Below are positions 7,901 to 14,146 of a stretch of 18,008 nucleotides of DNA, piece by piece. The position numbers were made by a program, and so were the translations under genes. Each line of letters starts with the position of its first letter. The first letter of the stretch is position 1. This stretch comes from Bacteroidetes bacterium UBA6661 (GTDB lineage Bacteria; Bacteroidota; Bacteroidia; AKYH767-A; OLB10), in assembly GCA_002455375.1 (NCBI GenBank), contig DKKR01000086.1, forward strand, positions 48,645 to 66,652, read 5' to 3'. The notes under the pieces were generated by a model that searched no databases, was not told the DNA's origin, and was given only the letters and a program-made list of their open reading frames with translations.

Positions 7901-9989
7901 CATTACTTGAAGCAGGCACACCCGGACGGTCAAATACTGTAATAACTCCTGAAGGTGAAGTAACTTTTGCAATAACATCACCTACCCATGTATGGTTAAC
8001 ATTTATTCCTATAGTCAGCTGGGTAGCAGAAGCAATAGTTTGTGCAGGAATTGTAATAGTTGAATTTACTCCGCTTACATTATTATCCGGTATGCTTACG
8101 TTTGGTGAAGCAGAATAAGAAACAGGTAATCCCTGATTGGCATTTAATGTTACAGATGAACCTTCACATACAGTTGCATTTGAAACCGTAGGAGTACCTG
8201 TTGGTGCCTGATTGACTGCAACAGTTGTAGAAGATGTTGAAGAACATCCACCTAGAGTTACAGTTACAGTATAAGTACCACTCATCGCTAAAGTTGCATT
8301 GCTTCGTGTCGGGTTTTGTGAGGAACTTGTATATCCTGCAGGCCCACTCCAAGCATAAGTTGCACCTGAGGGACTTGCAGAAAGATTAAGTGTTGTTGCA
8401 GTACATAGCGGGGAATTGCTTGAAGCAGATGCAACCGGAGGATTGATTACACTAACAGTTACATTTGATGTATTAGTACAGCCGGCAGAACTGGTAACAA
8501 CAACAATATAGTTACCATCATTAACTGCTTGAGCATTTGAAATTGAAGGGTTACGAATTGTACTCGTGAAACCATCAGGACCGCTCCATACATAGCTGGC
8601 ACCAGATACTGATGGAGTTGATAAGTTAATTGAGAGTCCGGCACAAACAGGCGAATTGCTGCTGGCATTTGCATTAGGCAAAGCATTTACCACAACATTG
8701 GTGGTTGCAGTTGCAGAACATCCGGCTATTGGATCTGTAGCAGTTACAGTATATGTACCGGCATTGGCAACAGCAGCACCGGCTACGGTTGGGTCTTGTA
8801 AGGTGCTACTGAATCCTGAAGGACCCGACCATTGAAATGTAACACCTGTTGCTACAGCATGAAGTTGTATAGTTTGACCTTCACATACTGCACCATCATT
8901 ACTTGCAGTTACTGAAGGCGCAGCATTAACGGTAATAGCTACAGTATTGTTGGTTGTGATTGAAGATGAGCATAAACCTCCGGGAGCACCCGAACTTAAA
9001 TTGGTAACAGTAATTACCGATGAACCACTTGAAGTTAAACCTGTGGCAGTAAAAATTCCACTACCGGCAGTAGTTACTGTCATTGTACTTGTTAAACCAG
9101 TTGCAGAAGGTAAACTGCGGTTATAGGTTACAGTATATAATCCAACAGGTAAATCTGTAACTGACCCTGTTAAACTAATATCAGAAGTACCGGGTGTAGG
9201 ACAAATGGGAGTAACCGCAGAAATTGCAGTAATATTATAAGCAGGACAAATCCATGAAACAATTACCTGACCTCTGTATCCATCACCACCTGTACGGCTT
9301 CCCCATTGGCTACTACTGTTTCTGCCACCGGCACCACCACCTGACAACGCAGATGCATCAGCACCATCTCCATTACTTGATCTTCCGTTAGCACCATTTC
9401 CGCCTCCACCGGCTCCACCGGTACCACCAGTCATGCCAGAAGCATTACCACCATTTCCGGTAGTACCTGCTCCACCACCACCGCCACCGGAATTGCCTCC
9501 GGATGCAGCTGCACCATTTCCACCATTGCGTGTTCCAAATGAACCGGTACCTGCTGCGCCATTAGCTGGTGAATTACTTCCATGTTTACCACCATTACCA
9601 CCGCTTACAGTTACAAGACCTCCAAAGGATGAGGCACCACCATTGTTTCCATCGGCACCATTAACCCCTGTACCTCCGGCACCAACTGTGATGGTTACTG
9701 TACTGCCGGGAATTACAGTAACAGATGTGTTTTTTAAATAGGCACCACCACCACCGCCACCACCGGCACGATTTGGAGGGAGAAAGCCTGATGCTACACC
9801 ACCACCGGCACCGCCACCACCCCAGGCTTCAACCTGAACGGTAGTTACTCCGGCAGGAACTGTAAATGTTCCTGAGGATGTAAATGTTTGCGTTTGTGCA
9901 ATTGCTCCTTTAAAAAAGAACAAAGCGATAAAAACGAATACCACTTTTAATGCACTAAGTAATTTTTGCGAGTTAATTTGTTTTTCCAT
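4911..9989 (-). CDS. Giant multidomain secreted surface protein with P-domain, SprB repeats and T9SS type A sorting tail
   Basis: The 1692-residue protein has a signal peptide (cleavage likely after the AIA at 29-31). A Gly-rich domain (about 32-246) begins with a beta segment of the FTSSGTFTVPAGVTTVQVEAWG type. An adhesin-like module (about 247-355) and three tandem Ig-like modules (about 358-594) follow. A fourth Ig-like module is split by a proprotein-convertase-type P-domain (about 622-782). Next come another Ig-like module (about 834-917), two SprB-type repeats (about 922-998 and 1000-1076), and Cys-containing PKD-like modules (about 1171-1605). The tail (about 1613-1692) contains FTMYPNPASD and GVYMIELN. 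This is the T9SS type A sorting signature, so export by T9SS and surface attachment or release are expected. No catalytic domain is visible; adhesion or a structural surface role is inferred. It is transcribed alone and ends in a strong terminator. Confidence 0.93.
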   Translation of the reverse strand: MEKQINSQKLLSALKVVFVFIALFFFKGAIAQTQTFTSSGTFTVPAGVTTVQVEAWGGGGAGGGVASGFLPPNRAGGGGGGGAYLKNTSVTVIPGSTVTITVGAGGTGVNGADGNNGGASSFGGLVTVSGGNGGKHGSNSPANGAAGTGSFGTRNGGNGAAASGGNSGGGGGGAGTTGNGGNASGMTGGTGGAGGGGNGANGRSSNGDGADASALSGGGAGGRNSSSQWGSRTGGDGYRGQVIVSWICPAYNITAISAVTPICPTPGTSDISLTGSVTDLPVGLYTVTYNRSLPSATGLTSTMTVTTAGSGIFTATGLTSSGSSVITVTNLSSGAPGGLCSSSITTNNTVAITVNAAPSVTASNDGAVCEGQTIQLHAVATGVTFQWSGPSGFSSTLQDPTVAGAAVANAGTYTVTATDPIAGCSATATTNVVVNALPNANASSNSPVCAGLSINLSTPSVSGASYVWSGPDGFTSTIRNPSISNAQAVNDGNYIVVVTSSAGCTNTSNVTVSVINPPVASASSNSPLCTATTLNLSASPSGATYAWSGPAGYTSSSQNPTRSNATLAMSGTYTVTVTLGGCSSTSSTTVAVNQAPTGTPTVSNATVCEGSSVTLNANQGLPVSYSASPNVSIPDNNVSGVNSTITIPAQTIASATQLTIGINVNHTWVGDVIAKVTSPSGVITVFDRPGVPASSNGNSQNLSGYYEFNVSAGTVLPESNSGPTTIPTGTYAPSNTNGTINTNWSGMTFPMNAGGNWVLNMSDRAGGDLGTLVSWTVTIVTNSGITYTWTSTPNGFNSTDENPTATITGTTTYNLAATANGCTANTTVSVNAIPGPMAMASSNAPICDGNDINFVADNLAGGQGSGNTYQWYDPNNLPFSSQQNPNIFGATAAYNGIYTVVVTNQYLCTATTSVQVDVNPNPTISISSQINVNCFGESNGSITTNTSNGTGPYAYTIDFINFNVDGIFDNLPTGTYTIYVSDANACQNTVTTTITEPALLQFTKTYTDQQCPSTFGSITMNATGGTTPYMYSYDNGSTFVNNNANLNITAGTYDVMVQDAHMCVTNTEQQNIVLVNTPSTAASTISSQNGNELCIGGSTILTAVGGTLGSTADWKWYKTNCGATPVGTGPSITVNPSSSTSYYVRAEDVCGATPCADLSLAITVGVPSAAVTVPMTGMPQNVCSGTTANLSINAVGNTTQYIWDAPLGSYFNGNPLNVSPFITNTPNVQVTFGNPITSFYKVGIQAANACGSTIRKIHQTRGVVSTPKTILGPGTVCENTNNVAYNIAPIDGATQYQWSITGDATVSGNGTNVNIDFGPTWNNGTVCVAAQTSCFTSPAKCISISKSAGLPNNLSGNFTACPNTNQTYSVTPLPGAAVYNWTLPNGASGSSNNNAINVTFGNGYNSVGDVCVSVTSICGVTSPLKCKTVAPGIPTVPPAITGITNGLCNQSVAYSTPIQSGTSYIWTAPAGANVIGQGNNSVNIQFSSLTTGQVCVVASNTCGASSPRCVAVKGAPNPPTDISALPSSWCANTQGIELTANISNTTGSYTLNWSYPSAPVATYVAGGGNTNNLTLDWGTGNGVISLTASNGCGSATKTYNATTNCRESEEMTATDFTMYPNPASDIVNIEFWSDKDGVQKDLKVLDLSGRTVMVQKIHTIIGRQSVQISLAQFAKGVYMIELNGQRNKLVIE
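7494..8204 (-). other. Ig-like module with a P-domain inserted in it (within the surface protein)
   Basis: Residues 596-621 have the opening of an Ig-like repeat (ATVCEGSSVTLNAN). Residues 783-832 have the missing second half (ITYTWTSTPNGFNST to CTANTTVSVNA). Between them, residues 622-782 form a P-domain, recognised by VSIPDNN, a HTWVGDV segment, the PSGVITVFDRPG strand and NWVLNMSDRAGGDLGTLVSW. Deleting the P-domain in thought restores a module that aligns with the three preceding repeats. Confidence 0.7.
8208..8918 (-). repeat. Three tandem Ig-like coding repeats
   Basis: Residues about 358-435, 440-515 and 518-594 of the surface protein are successive copies of one module of about 77 residues. 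Each has SNSPxC or DGAVCEG near its start, a W-S-G-P-x-G-[FY] core, a QNP/RNP/QDP turn, and G-x-Y-x-V-x-V-T before a second Cys. The copies have diverged and are not identical at the DNA level. Confidence 0.75.
9270..9824 (-). repeat. Low-complexity Gly/Asn/Ala-rich coding tract
   Basis: Residues about 56-240 of the surface protein are dominated by Gly with Ala, Asn, Ser and Thr. The DNA consists of degenerate GGN/GCN triplets, seen on the plus strand as runs of ccacc and ccgg, and is much more GC-rich than its surroundings. The tract lies in the Gly-rich N-terminal domain and creates a long proline-rich antisense frame that is not a gene. Confidence 0.8.
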
Positions 9990-10104
9990 TTTTAGTGATT
10001 TTTATTATGAATTAAAATTTAACCCGAGCAAGTTAAGATAGCATCACTGCTCATTAAATTGTAATTTGGCGAATGGTAAATTTTTTGGGGTGAAAAGCAA
10101 AAAA

Positions 10105-10129
10105 ATAAATAGCGGAACACACTATTTAT
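10105..10129. repeat. AT-rich hairpin with T-runs on both sides
   Basis: ATAAATAG and CTATTTAT form a perfect 8-bp stem around a 9-base loop. The minus strand continues into TTTTT just after the stem, and the plus strand reaches TTTTTT three bases later. It resembles a weak bidirectional terminator but lies between two divergent genes with no upstream gene to end. A stem this AT-rich may be chance. Confidence 0.35.
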
Positions 10130-10148
10130 CTATTTTTTAACGCGGTTA

Positions 10149-10165
10149 TGCCTTAAATTAAGGCA
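10149..10165. promoter_or_regulatory. 17-base palindrome, possible operator
   Basis: TGCCTTAA, one base, then TTAAGGCA is a perfect inverted repeat. It lies between the divergent surface-protein and outer-membrane-protein genes, with its right end 53 bases upstream of the -7 box at 10219-10226. Symmetry and position suit a dimeric regulator acting as an activator on the rightward gene, but no regulator gene is nearby. Confidence 0.4.
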
Positions 10166-10218
10166 CATGTGGTTTTTAAAGTCGTATTTAAATTGATACT
10201 AAATGCAAATGGAATTAC

Positions 10219-10226
10219 TATTTTTG
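10219..10226 (+). promoter_or_regulatory. Candidate -7 box for the beta-barrel gene at 10245
   Basis: TATTTTTG matches the Bacteroidota -7 consensus TAnnTTTG and lies 18 bases before the ATG. An ATTG at 10192-10195 could serve as a poor -33 element at 23-base spacing. The implied leader is only about a dozen bases and has no Shine-Dalgarno sequence, as is common in this phylum. Confidence 0.55.
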
Positions 10227-10244
10227 GCCTAAATTAAATTACAG

Positions 10245-11012
10245 ATGAAACAAATTTTTTGGATGGTTCTGATTATTATAATGGGTGTTTTTAGTGTTAA
10301 AGCACAAGACACTAAATCCTTAATTCAACGAACGCCAATAAAATCATGGTACGCAATGAATTCAGGAGAGTTTATTTTTTCTGCAGGCGAATTAAAAATT
10401 TCTGATAAGGCAGTTTATGATCCCTTTGGTAGCATAAATACAATTACAGACCCTGATAATAAAATTAGGTTTAGCGCTTTTTTTCACACAAGTCAGGAGT
10501 TGCATTATAATTTTTCTAATGCCTTTGGTTTTTATACCGGTATTGCTTTGCGAAATGTTGGGTTTATCAATACCATGAAAGTAGGTACAGAAAAATTAAC
10601 CATAAAACAGCGCTCCTATTCATTAGGTATTCCTGTTGCTTTAAAATTAGGAAATATGCAAACCTATTTCATTACTGCAGGTATTGAGCCTGAGATAATG
10701 TTTGCCTATAAACGAAAATTATTTTTTGATGGTGATAAATCAAAAAAATCACAATGGTTCAGTAATGATGTAAATGTGTTTAACCCTTCTTTGTTTGCTC
10801 AGATAAATTTCAAAGGTGGTATGTACATTAGGGTTAAATATTATCTCAACGATTTTCTGACAAACAATACAGAAAGTTTCAGCCTGCCAGAAAAACCCGT
10901 TTCTGTCAGCTATAAAGTAGATTCAAGTAAACTCTATTATATTTCCATTGGAACAAGTATTAAAAACAGAAAAATGCTGAAAAAACCAATTCAAACCTCA
11001 GTCGGTATTTGA
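10245..11012 (+). CDS. Predicted outer-membrane beta-barrel protein (PorT-like)
   Basis: The 255-residue product has a clear signal peptide: MKQIF, a hydrophobic stretch of about 12 residues, then VKA before Gln21. The rest alternates polar and hydrophobic residues in strand-like segments such as FGFYTGIALRNVGF (94-107), RSYSLGIPVALKLG (123-136) and YFITAGIEPEIMFAYKRK (141-158). The SLGIPVALK strand is typical of the outer-membrane beta-barrel (PorT-like/OMP_b-brl) families of Bacteroidota. The last barrel strand seems to be LYYISIGTSIKN (about 230-241), followed by a basic tail of about 14 residues. I see no catalytic motif and assign no substrate. It stands alone, divergent from the large surface-protein gene and convergent with the epimerase gene, 33 bp away. 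Confidence 0.8.
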   Translation: MKQIFWMVLIIIMGVFSVKAQDTKSLIQRTPIKSWYAMNSGEFIFSAGELKISDKAVYDPFGSINTITDPDNKIRFSAFFHTSQELHYNFSNAFGFYTGIALRNVGFINTMKVGTEKLTIKQRSYSLGIPVALKLGNMQTYFITAGIEPEIMFAYKRKLFFDGDKSKKSQWFSNDVNVFNPSLFAQINFKGGMYIRVKYYLNDFLTNNTESFSLPEKPVSVSYKVDSSKLYYISIGTSIKNRKMLKKPIQTSVGI

Positions 11013-11045
11013 TGGTTGACAAGTGCAAATACACAATGATTTTTC

Positions 11046-11906
11046 TTAATAAACATTAATAGTAAAAGCACAAGTAAAAGTTTGTTGTTCGTTTAAAAGA
11101 ATAATACCTTCTTTTTCCAAAATATTACCCGAAGCATTTACATCATCAGCAATGCCATGCCAGGGCTCTATGCAAACAAAATCTGCATTTTTTGCAGCCC
11201 AAATTCCGAGGTAAGGAAAATTTTCTGTTGAAACACTTAAGCCATAAATGTTTTTTTTACTTTTTATTTCAATCAAATCTGATTTTAGATTTTTAAAAAC
11301 CAACGCATCATTTTCAAATAAACTTTTTGAGAGTGGAATCTCAGAGGTGTTATCAAAAAAAGGTGTTTCATTCTTTAACAAGCCATTTTCAAGTTCCCAT
11401 TTTCCGCTATTTTCTTTTTTATTGAATTGCAAGTAGTAATCTGTGTAAGTTTCTTCTGTGCTTAAAGGAATATTAAAAGCAGGATGTGCGCCAATTGAAA
11501 AAGGCATAGAAAAAACATTGTTGTTTTTAATTTTATAGTTGATAACTAACGTTGCACCATTCAAGTTATAATTAATCTGGAAGGAAAATTTGAATGGATA
11601 TTGCTGAAGTGTATTATCATTGTCAGTTAATTCAAATGTAGCAGAATGGGAATCATTTTGAATTACATTAAAAAGCATATTTCGTGCAAAGCCATGTCGT
11701 TCCATTTTGTAAGTCTTGTCCTGCCATTTATATTCATTATTCTTAAGTTGACCAACTATTGGAAATAATACAGGTGAATGTTTTGCCCACGCTGTTTTTG
11801 CCTGCCATATATATTCAATAGAATTATTTAAATTTAACAAACTGCATAATTCAGCACCTTGCTTTTTTATTCTGATTTTAAGGGTGTTATTTTGTAATGT
11901 TATCAT
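11046..11906 (-). CDS. Aldose 1-epimerase family protein (LacX-like)
   Basis: The 286-residue product matches the LacX/YeaD-like branch of the aldose 1-epimerase (galactose mutarotase) superfamily in length and motifs. These enzymes interconvert alpha and beta anomers of aldoses in the cytoplasm; no signal peptide is present. Seen: N-terminal KIRIKKQGAEL, LFPIVGQL (47-54), ERHGFAR (69-75) with His71, SIGAHPAFNIP (137-147) with His141, and CIEPWHGIADD (245-255). These give the two expected active-site histidines. The C-terminal LNEQQTF (271-277) lies where mutarotases usually carry a PGE motif with the catalytic Glu. By my eye alignment that position is Gln275, so activity is uncertain. The true sugar substrate cannot be read from the sequence. 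The gene is monocistronic, with no sugar-utilisation genes beside it. Confidence 0.9.
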   Translation of the reverse strand: MITLQNNTLKIRIKKQGAELCSLLNLNNSIEYIWQAKTAWAKHSPVLFPIVGQLKNNEYKWQDKTYKMERHGFARNMLFNVIQNDSHSATFELTDNDNTLQQYPFKFSFQINYNLNGATLVINYKIKNNNVFSMPFSIGAHPAFNIPLSTEETYTDYYLQFNKKENSGKWELENGLLKNETPFFDNTSEIPLSKSLFENDALVFKNLKSDLIEIKSKKNIYGLSVSTENFPYLGIWAAKNADFVCIEPWHGIADDVNASGNILEKEGIILLNEQQTFTCAFTINVY

Positions 11907-12039
11907 ATCAAAAAGGTGAAATTTAAATCAATTTAGTCCTCAATGATAAGAAAACATTAATTTTAGCGGCAATTCAGTTTTATTCAGAACATTTTCAGTA
12001 TTTTACGTATAAGATTAAAGTCGCTTTTGTCAAACAATA

Positions 12040-12471
12040 ATGATTAAATCATTTTTCTGTTTTTTATTTTTTTTGTCAATACAAATGGCAGATGCGCAGC
12101 ATTGTCAGATAAAAGGTAAGGTTTTAGAGAAGAAAAGTATGACGACACTCGATTCTGTGAAGATAGAAATTTACGAGGGGAGTCTTATGTATAAGATAAT
12201 TTATTCAGATCAAGGTGGGCGATTTGATACTAAAATGTTTCAGGTAATCAGCAATGTAAGTTTCAGGATATCTAGACAAGGATATGAAAGACGAGTCATC
12301 AGGTTTAATAAACTGAGGGGTAATAATGTCATTTTTATGGATATTTCTCTCAGAAAAATTACTGCTGAGGAAGAGTCTAAAATTCTGCGCAAGGAAGAGA
12401 AGAAGCACAAAACTAAGTCAAAACGGAAAAAATATGCCAGACCGGGAAAACGAATTTTGTTGCCATTTTAA
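12040..12471 (+). CDS. Small secreted protein with carboxypeptidase-regulatory-like domain and basic tail
   Basis: The 143-residue product has a signal peptide (MIKSFF, hydrophobic core, ADA before Gln20). Residues about 22-105 resemble a CarboxypepD_reg-like beta-sandwich: CQIKGKVLEKKS, then SVKIEIYEG, SDQGGRFDT, a FRISRQGYERRVI strand and IFMDISLRK. The Asp-x-x-Gly-x-Phe turn and G-[FY] strand are the usual marks of this fold, common at the N-terminus of TonB-dependent receptors and as small stand-alone proteins. The last 35 residues are exceptionally rich in Lys, Arg and Glu (for example EEKKHKTKSKRKKYARPGKR), a charged tail after the fold. There is no lipobox, so a periplasmic or exported soluble protein is likely. 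Specific function is unknown. The kinase gene follows 106 bp downstream on the same strand. Confidence 0.75.
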   Translation: MIKSFFCFLFFLSIQMADAQHCQIKGKVLEKKSMTTLDSVKIEIYEGSLMYKIIYSDQGGRFDTKMFQVISNVSFRISRQGYERRVIRFNKLRGNNVIFMDISLRKITAEEESKILRKEEKKHKTKSKRKKYARPGKRILLPF

Positions 12472-12577
12472 ATTTTAAAGAAACATCACATTTTTCAGGG
12501 ATTTAAGTTATTTTAGCCAATAGATTTTCTGTGCTTAAGATTAGTGACGTATTTTTTAATCCGGGTTTTGTATTCTT

Positions 12578-13372
12578 ATGGGAATTTTTCTGATTATTAC
12601 CTCCAAGGAGTTGATGCTGTTTAGTTTTACAGCTTTTCTATTGGCATTTATTTTTTTAATTTTTATTTTCTATCGGTCAAAGCGCGAAGCAGAAGTTCAG
12701 ATAGAAAAAAGCCGCTTGCAGTTGCAGGTTGCACAAGTAGAAATGAAAGCACTGCGTGCACAGGTGAACCCACATTTTATGTTCAATGCATTAAACAGCA
12801 TCTACATTTTAATTAGCCACAGTGAAATGCAAAAAGCAGGTAACTATGTTTTAAAACTAGGTACATTAATCCGCAAGATTCTCGAAAACTCAAACCATCA
12901 GAATATTTCTTTGAAGGACGATAGTGAAGTTATTGATCTTTATATTCAGGTAGAATGTATGAGGCTTAATTATAGTTTTAAATATCAGTTGACAATAAAT
13001 GAAAGCATAGATGATGAAAGTGTCATGGTTCCGCCAATGATTATTCAACCGCTTGTGGAAAATGCAATTTGGCATGGATTAAAAAACAGAACGGAAGGTG
13101 GTCTTCTTACCATCAATATTGACAGTACAAAGGACGAATTAGTTTTTACAATAAAGGACAATGGTTGTAAAGCAGATGCCCGAATGACAGAGGATGAAAA
13201 ACTACGTAATGCCAAACGAAAATCAATGGGAATGCAAATCACAAAAGAGCGTTTGGATATTATCAATCAAACCAACAATACCAATGCCAGGATAGTTGAA
13301 AAAGAAATTATTGGTGATGATGGAAGTTATCAGGGTAAGGTTGTGCAGCTTTATCTTCCTCTTTTGGATTAA
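12578..13372 (+). CDS. LytS-type sensor histidine kinase with one membrane helix and no sensor domain
   Basis: The 264-residue product is a His_kinase (PF06580) plus HATPase pair. One hydrophobic helix (about 12-32) leads into a coiled linker (about 34-60) and then the AQVNPHFMFNALNS motif with phospho-acceptor His66. The ATP-binding part has the N-box PLVENAIWHGL (158-168), the G1 box DNG (194-196) and the G2-like SMGMQITKERL (216-226). The catalytic core is intact. The sequence resembles the C-terminal end of Bacteroidota kinases that normally carry a beta-propeller/Y_Y_Y or multi-helix sensor, which is absent here. Upstream codons give no extended frame with a sensor. No LytTR response regulator is adjacent, so its partner is elsewhere. 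Its stop lies 12 bp from the lptB stop, in convergent orientation. Confidence 0.9.
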   Translation: MGIFLIITSKELMLFSFTAFLLAFIFLIFIFYRSKREAEVQIEKSRLQLQVAQVEMKALRAQVNPHFMFNALNSIYILISHSEMQKAGNYVLKLGTLIRKILENSNHQNISLKDDSEVIDLYIQVECMRLNYSFKYQLTINESIDDESVMVPPMIIQPLVENAIWHGLKNRTEGGLLTINIDSTKDELVFTIKDNGCKADARMTEDEKLRNAKRKSMGMQITKERLDIINQTNNTNARIVEKEIIGDDGSYQGKVVQLYLPLLD

Positions 13373-13384
13373 TACTCTTGCTTC

Positions 13385-14110
13385 TTAATTTCTGAGTTCA
13401 AAATTCTGACCCAGATATACTTTTCGTACCTGCTCATCATTAGCAAGGTCTTCAGCAGTACCGGCTTTTAAAATTTTACCTTCATATAATAGATAAGCAC
13501 GGTCAGTTATTGTTAGCGTTTCGTGAACGTTGTGATCAGTAATTAAAATTCCTATATTTTTTTCTTTAAGCTTTGCTACAATTGATTGTATGTCTTCAAC
13601 GGCAATGGGGTCAACACCTGCAAATGGTTCATCGAGCAGAATAAATTTTGGACTTACAGCTAAAGCACGCGCTATTTCTGTTCGTCTGCGTTCACCACCG
13701 GATAATAAATCACCACGGCTTTTTCTTATTTTTTGTAATCCGAATTCACTCAGTAGTTCTTCTGTCTTGGCATCCTGTTCTTCCTGTGAAAGTTTTGTCA
13801 TCTCCAATACAGCTCTAATATTATCTTCAACACTTAGTTTACGAAAAACAGAAGCTTCCTGAGCTAAGTAGCCAATACCTGACTGTGCCCTTTTGTACAT
13901 TGGCAACGCGGTAATATCATTATCATCAAGAAAAATTTTGCCACTATTGGGTTTTATCAATCCAACAGTCATATAAAAAGTTGTGGTTTTACCGGCACCA
14001 TTTGGGCCAAGTAATCCTACTATTTCACCTTGTGCTACCTGAATAGACACATTGTTTACAACGGTTCTCTTTTTATAAATCTTTACTAAGTTTTCTGCGC
14101 GTAACAGCAT
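13385..14110 (-). CDS. lptB: LPS export ABC transporter ATP-binding protein LptB
   Basis: The 241-residue product has the standard LptB length. It powers extraction of lipopolysaccharide from the inner membrane by LptFG for transfer through LptC, A and D. Seen: Walker A GPNGAGKTT (35-43), the Q-loop YLAQEASVFRKLSV (81-94) that is characteristic of LptB, and the ABC signature LSGGERRR (136-143). Also present are Walker B with FILLDEPFAGVDP (156-168) and the switch His193 in TDHNV. GVDPIAVEDIQ is also typical of LptB rather than of the related LivF/LivG proteins. All catalytic residues are present. It starts 36 bp after the DUF5686 gene on the same strand and is probably cotranscribed with it. 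The other Lpt genes are not in the window. Confidence 0.95.
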   Translation of the reverse strand: MLLRAENLVKIYKKRTVVNNVSIQVAQGEIVGLLGPNGAGKTTTFYMTVGLIKPNSGKIFLDDNDITALPMYKRAQSGIGYLAQEASVFRKLSVEDNIRAVLEMTKLSQEEQDAKTEELLSEFGLQKIRKSRGDLLSGGERRRTEIARALAVSPKFILLDEPFAGVDPIAVEDIQSIVAKLKEKNIGILITDHNVHETLTITDRAYLLYEGKILKAGTAEDLANDEQVRKVYLGQNFELRN

Positions 14111-14146
14111 TTTTGTCTATTCAATATGGTGCAAAGATAACAGCTA

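Noticed and set aside
9433..9741. A 102-codon plus-strand frame rich in proline, opposite the surface protein
   Set aside because: It is the antisense of the Gly-rich tract: GGN codons read as proline on the other strand. It has no promoter or ribosome site and no fold-like sequence.
11958..11966. TAATTTTAG upstream of 12040, and a similar TATTTTAG at 12509-12516 upstream of 12578, as -7 boxes
   Set aside because: Both resemble TAnnTTTG but deviate in the conserved second half, and neither has a -33 element. They are too weak to list as promoters.
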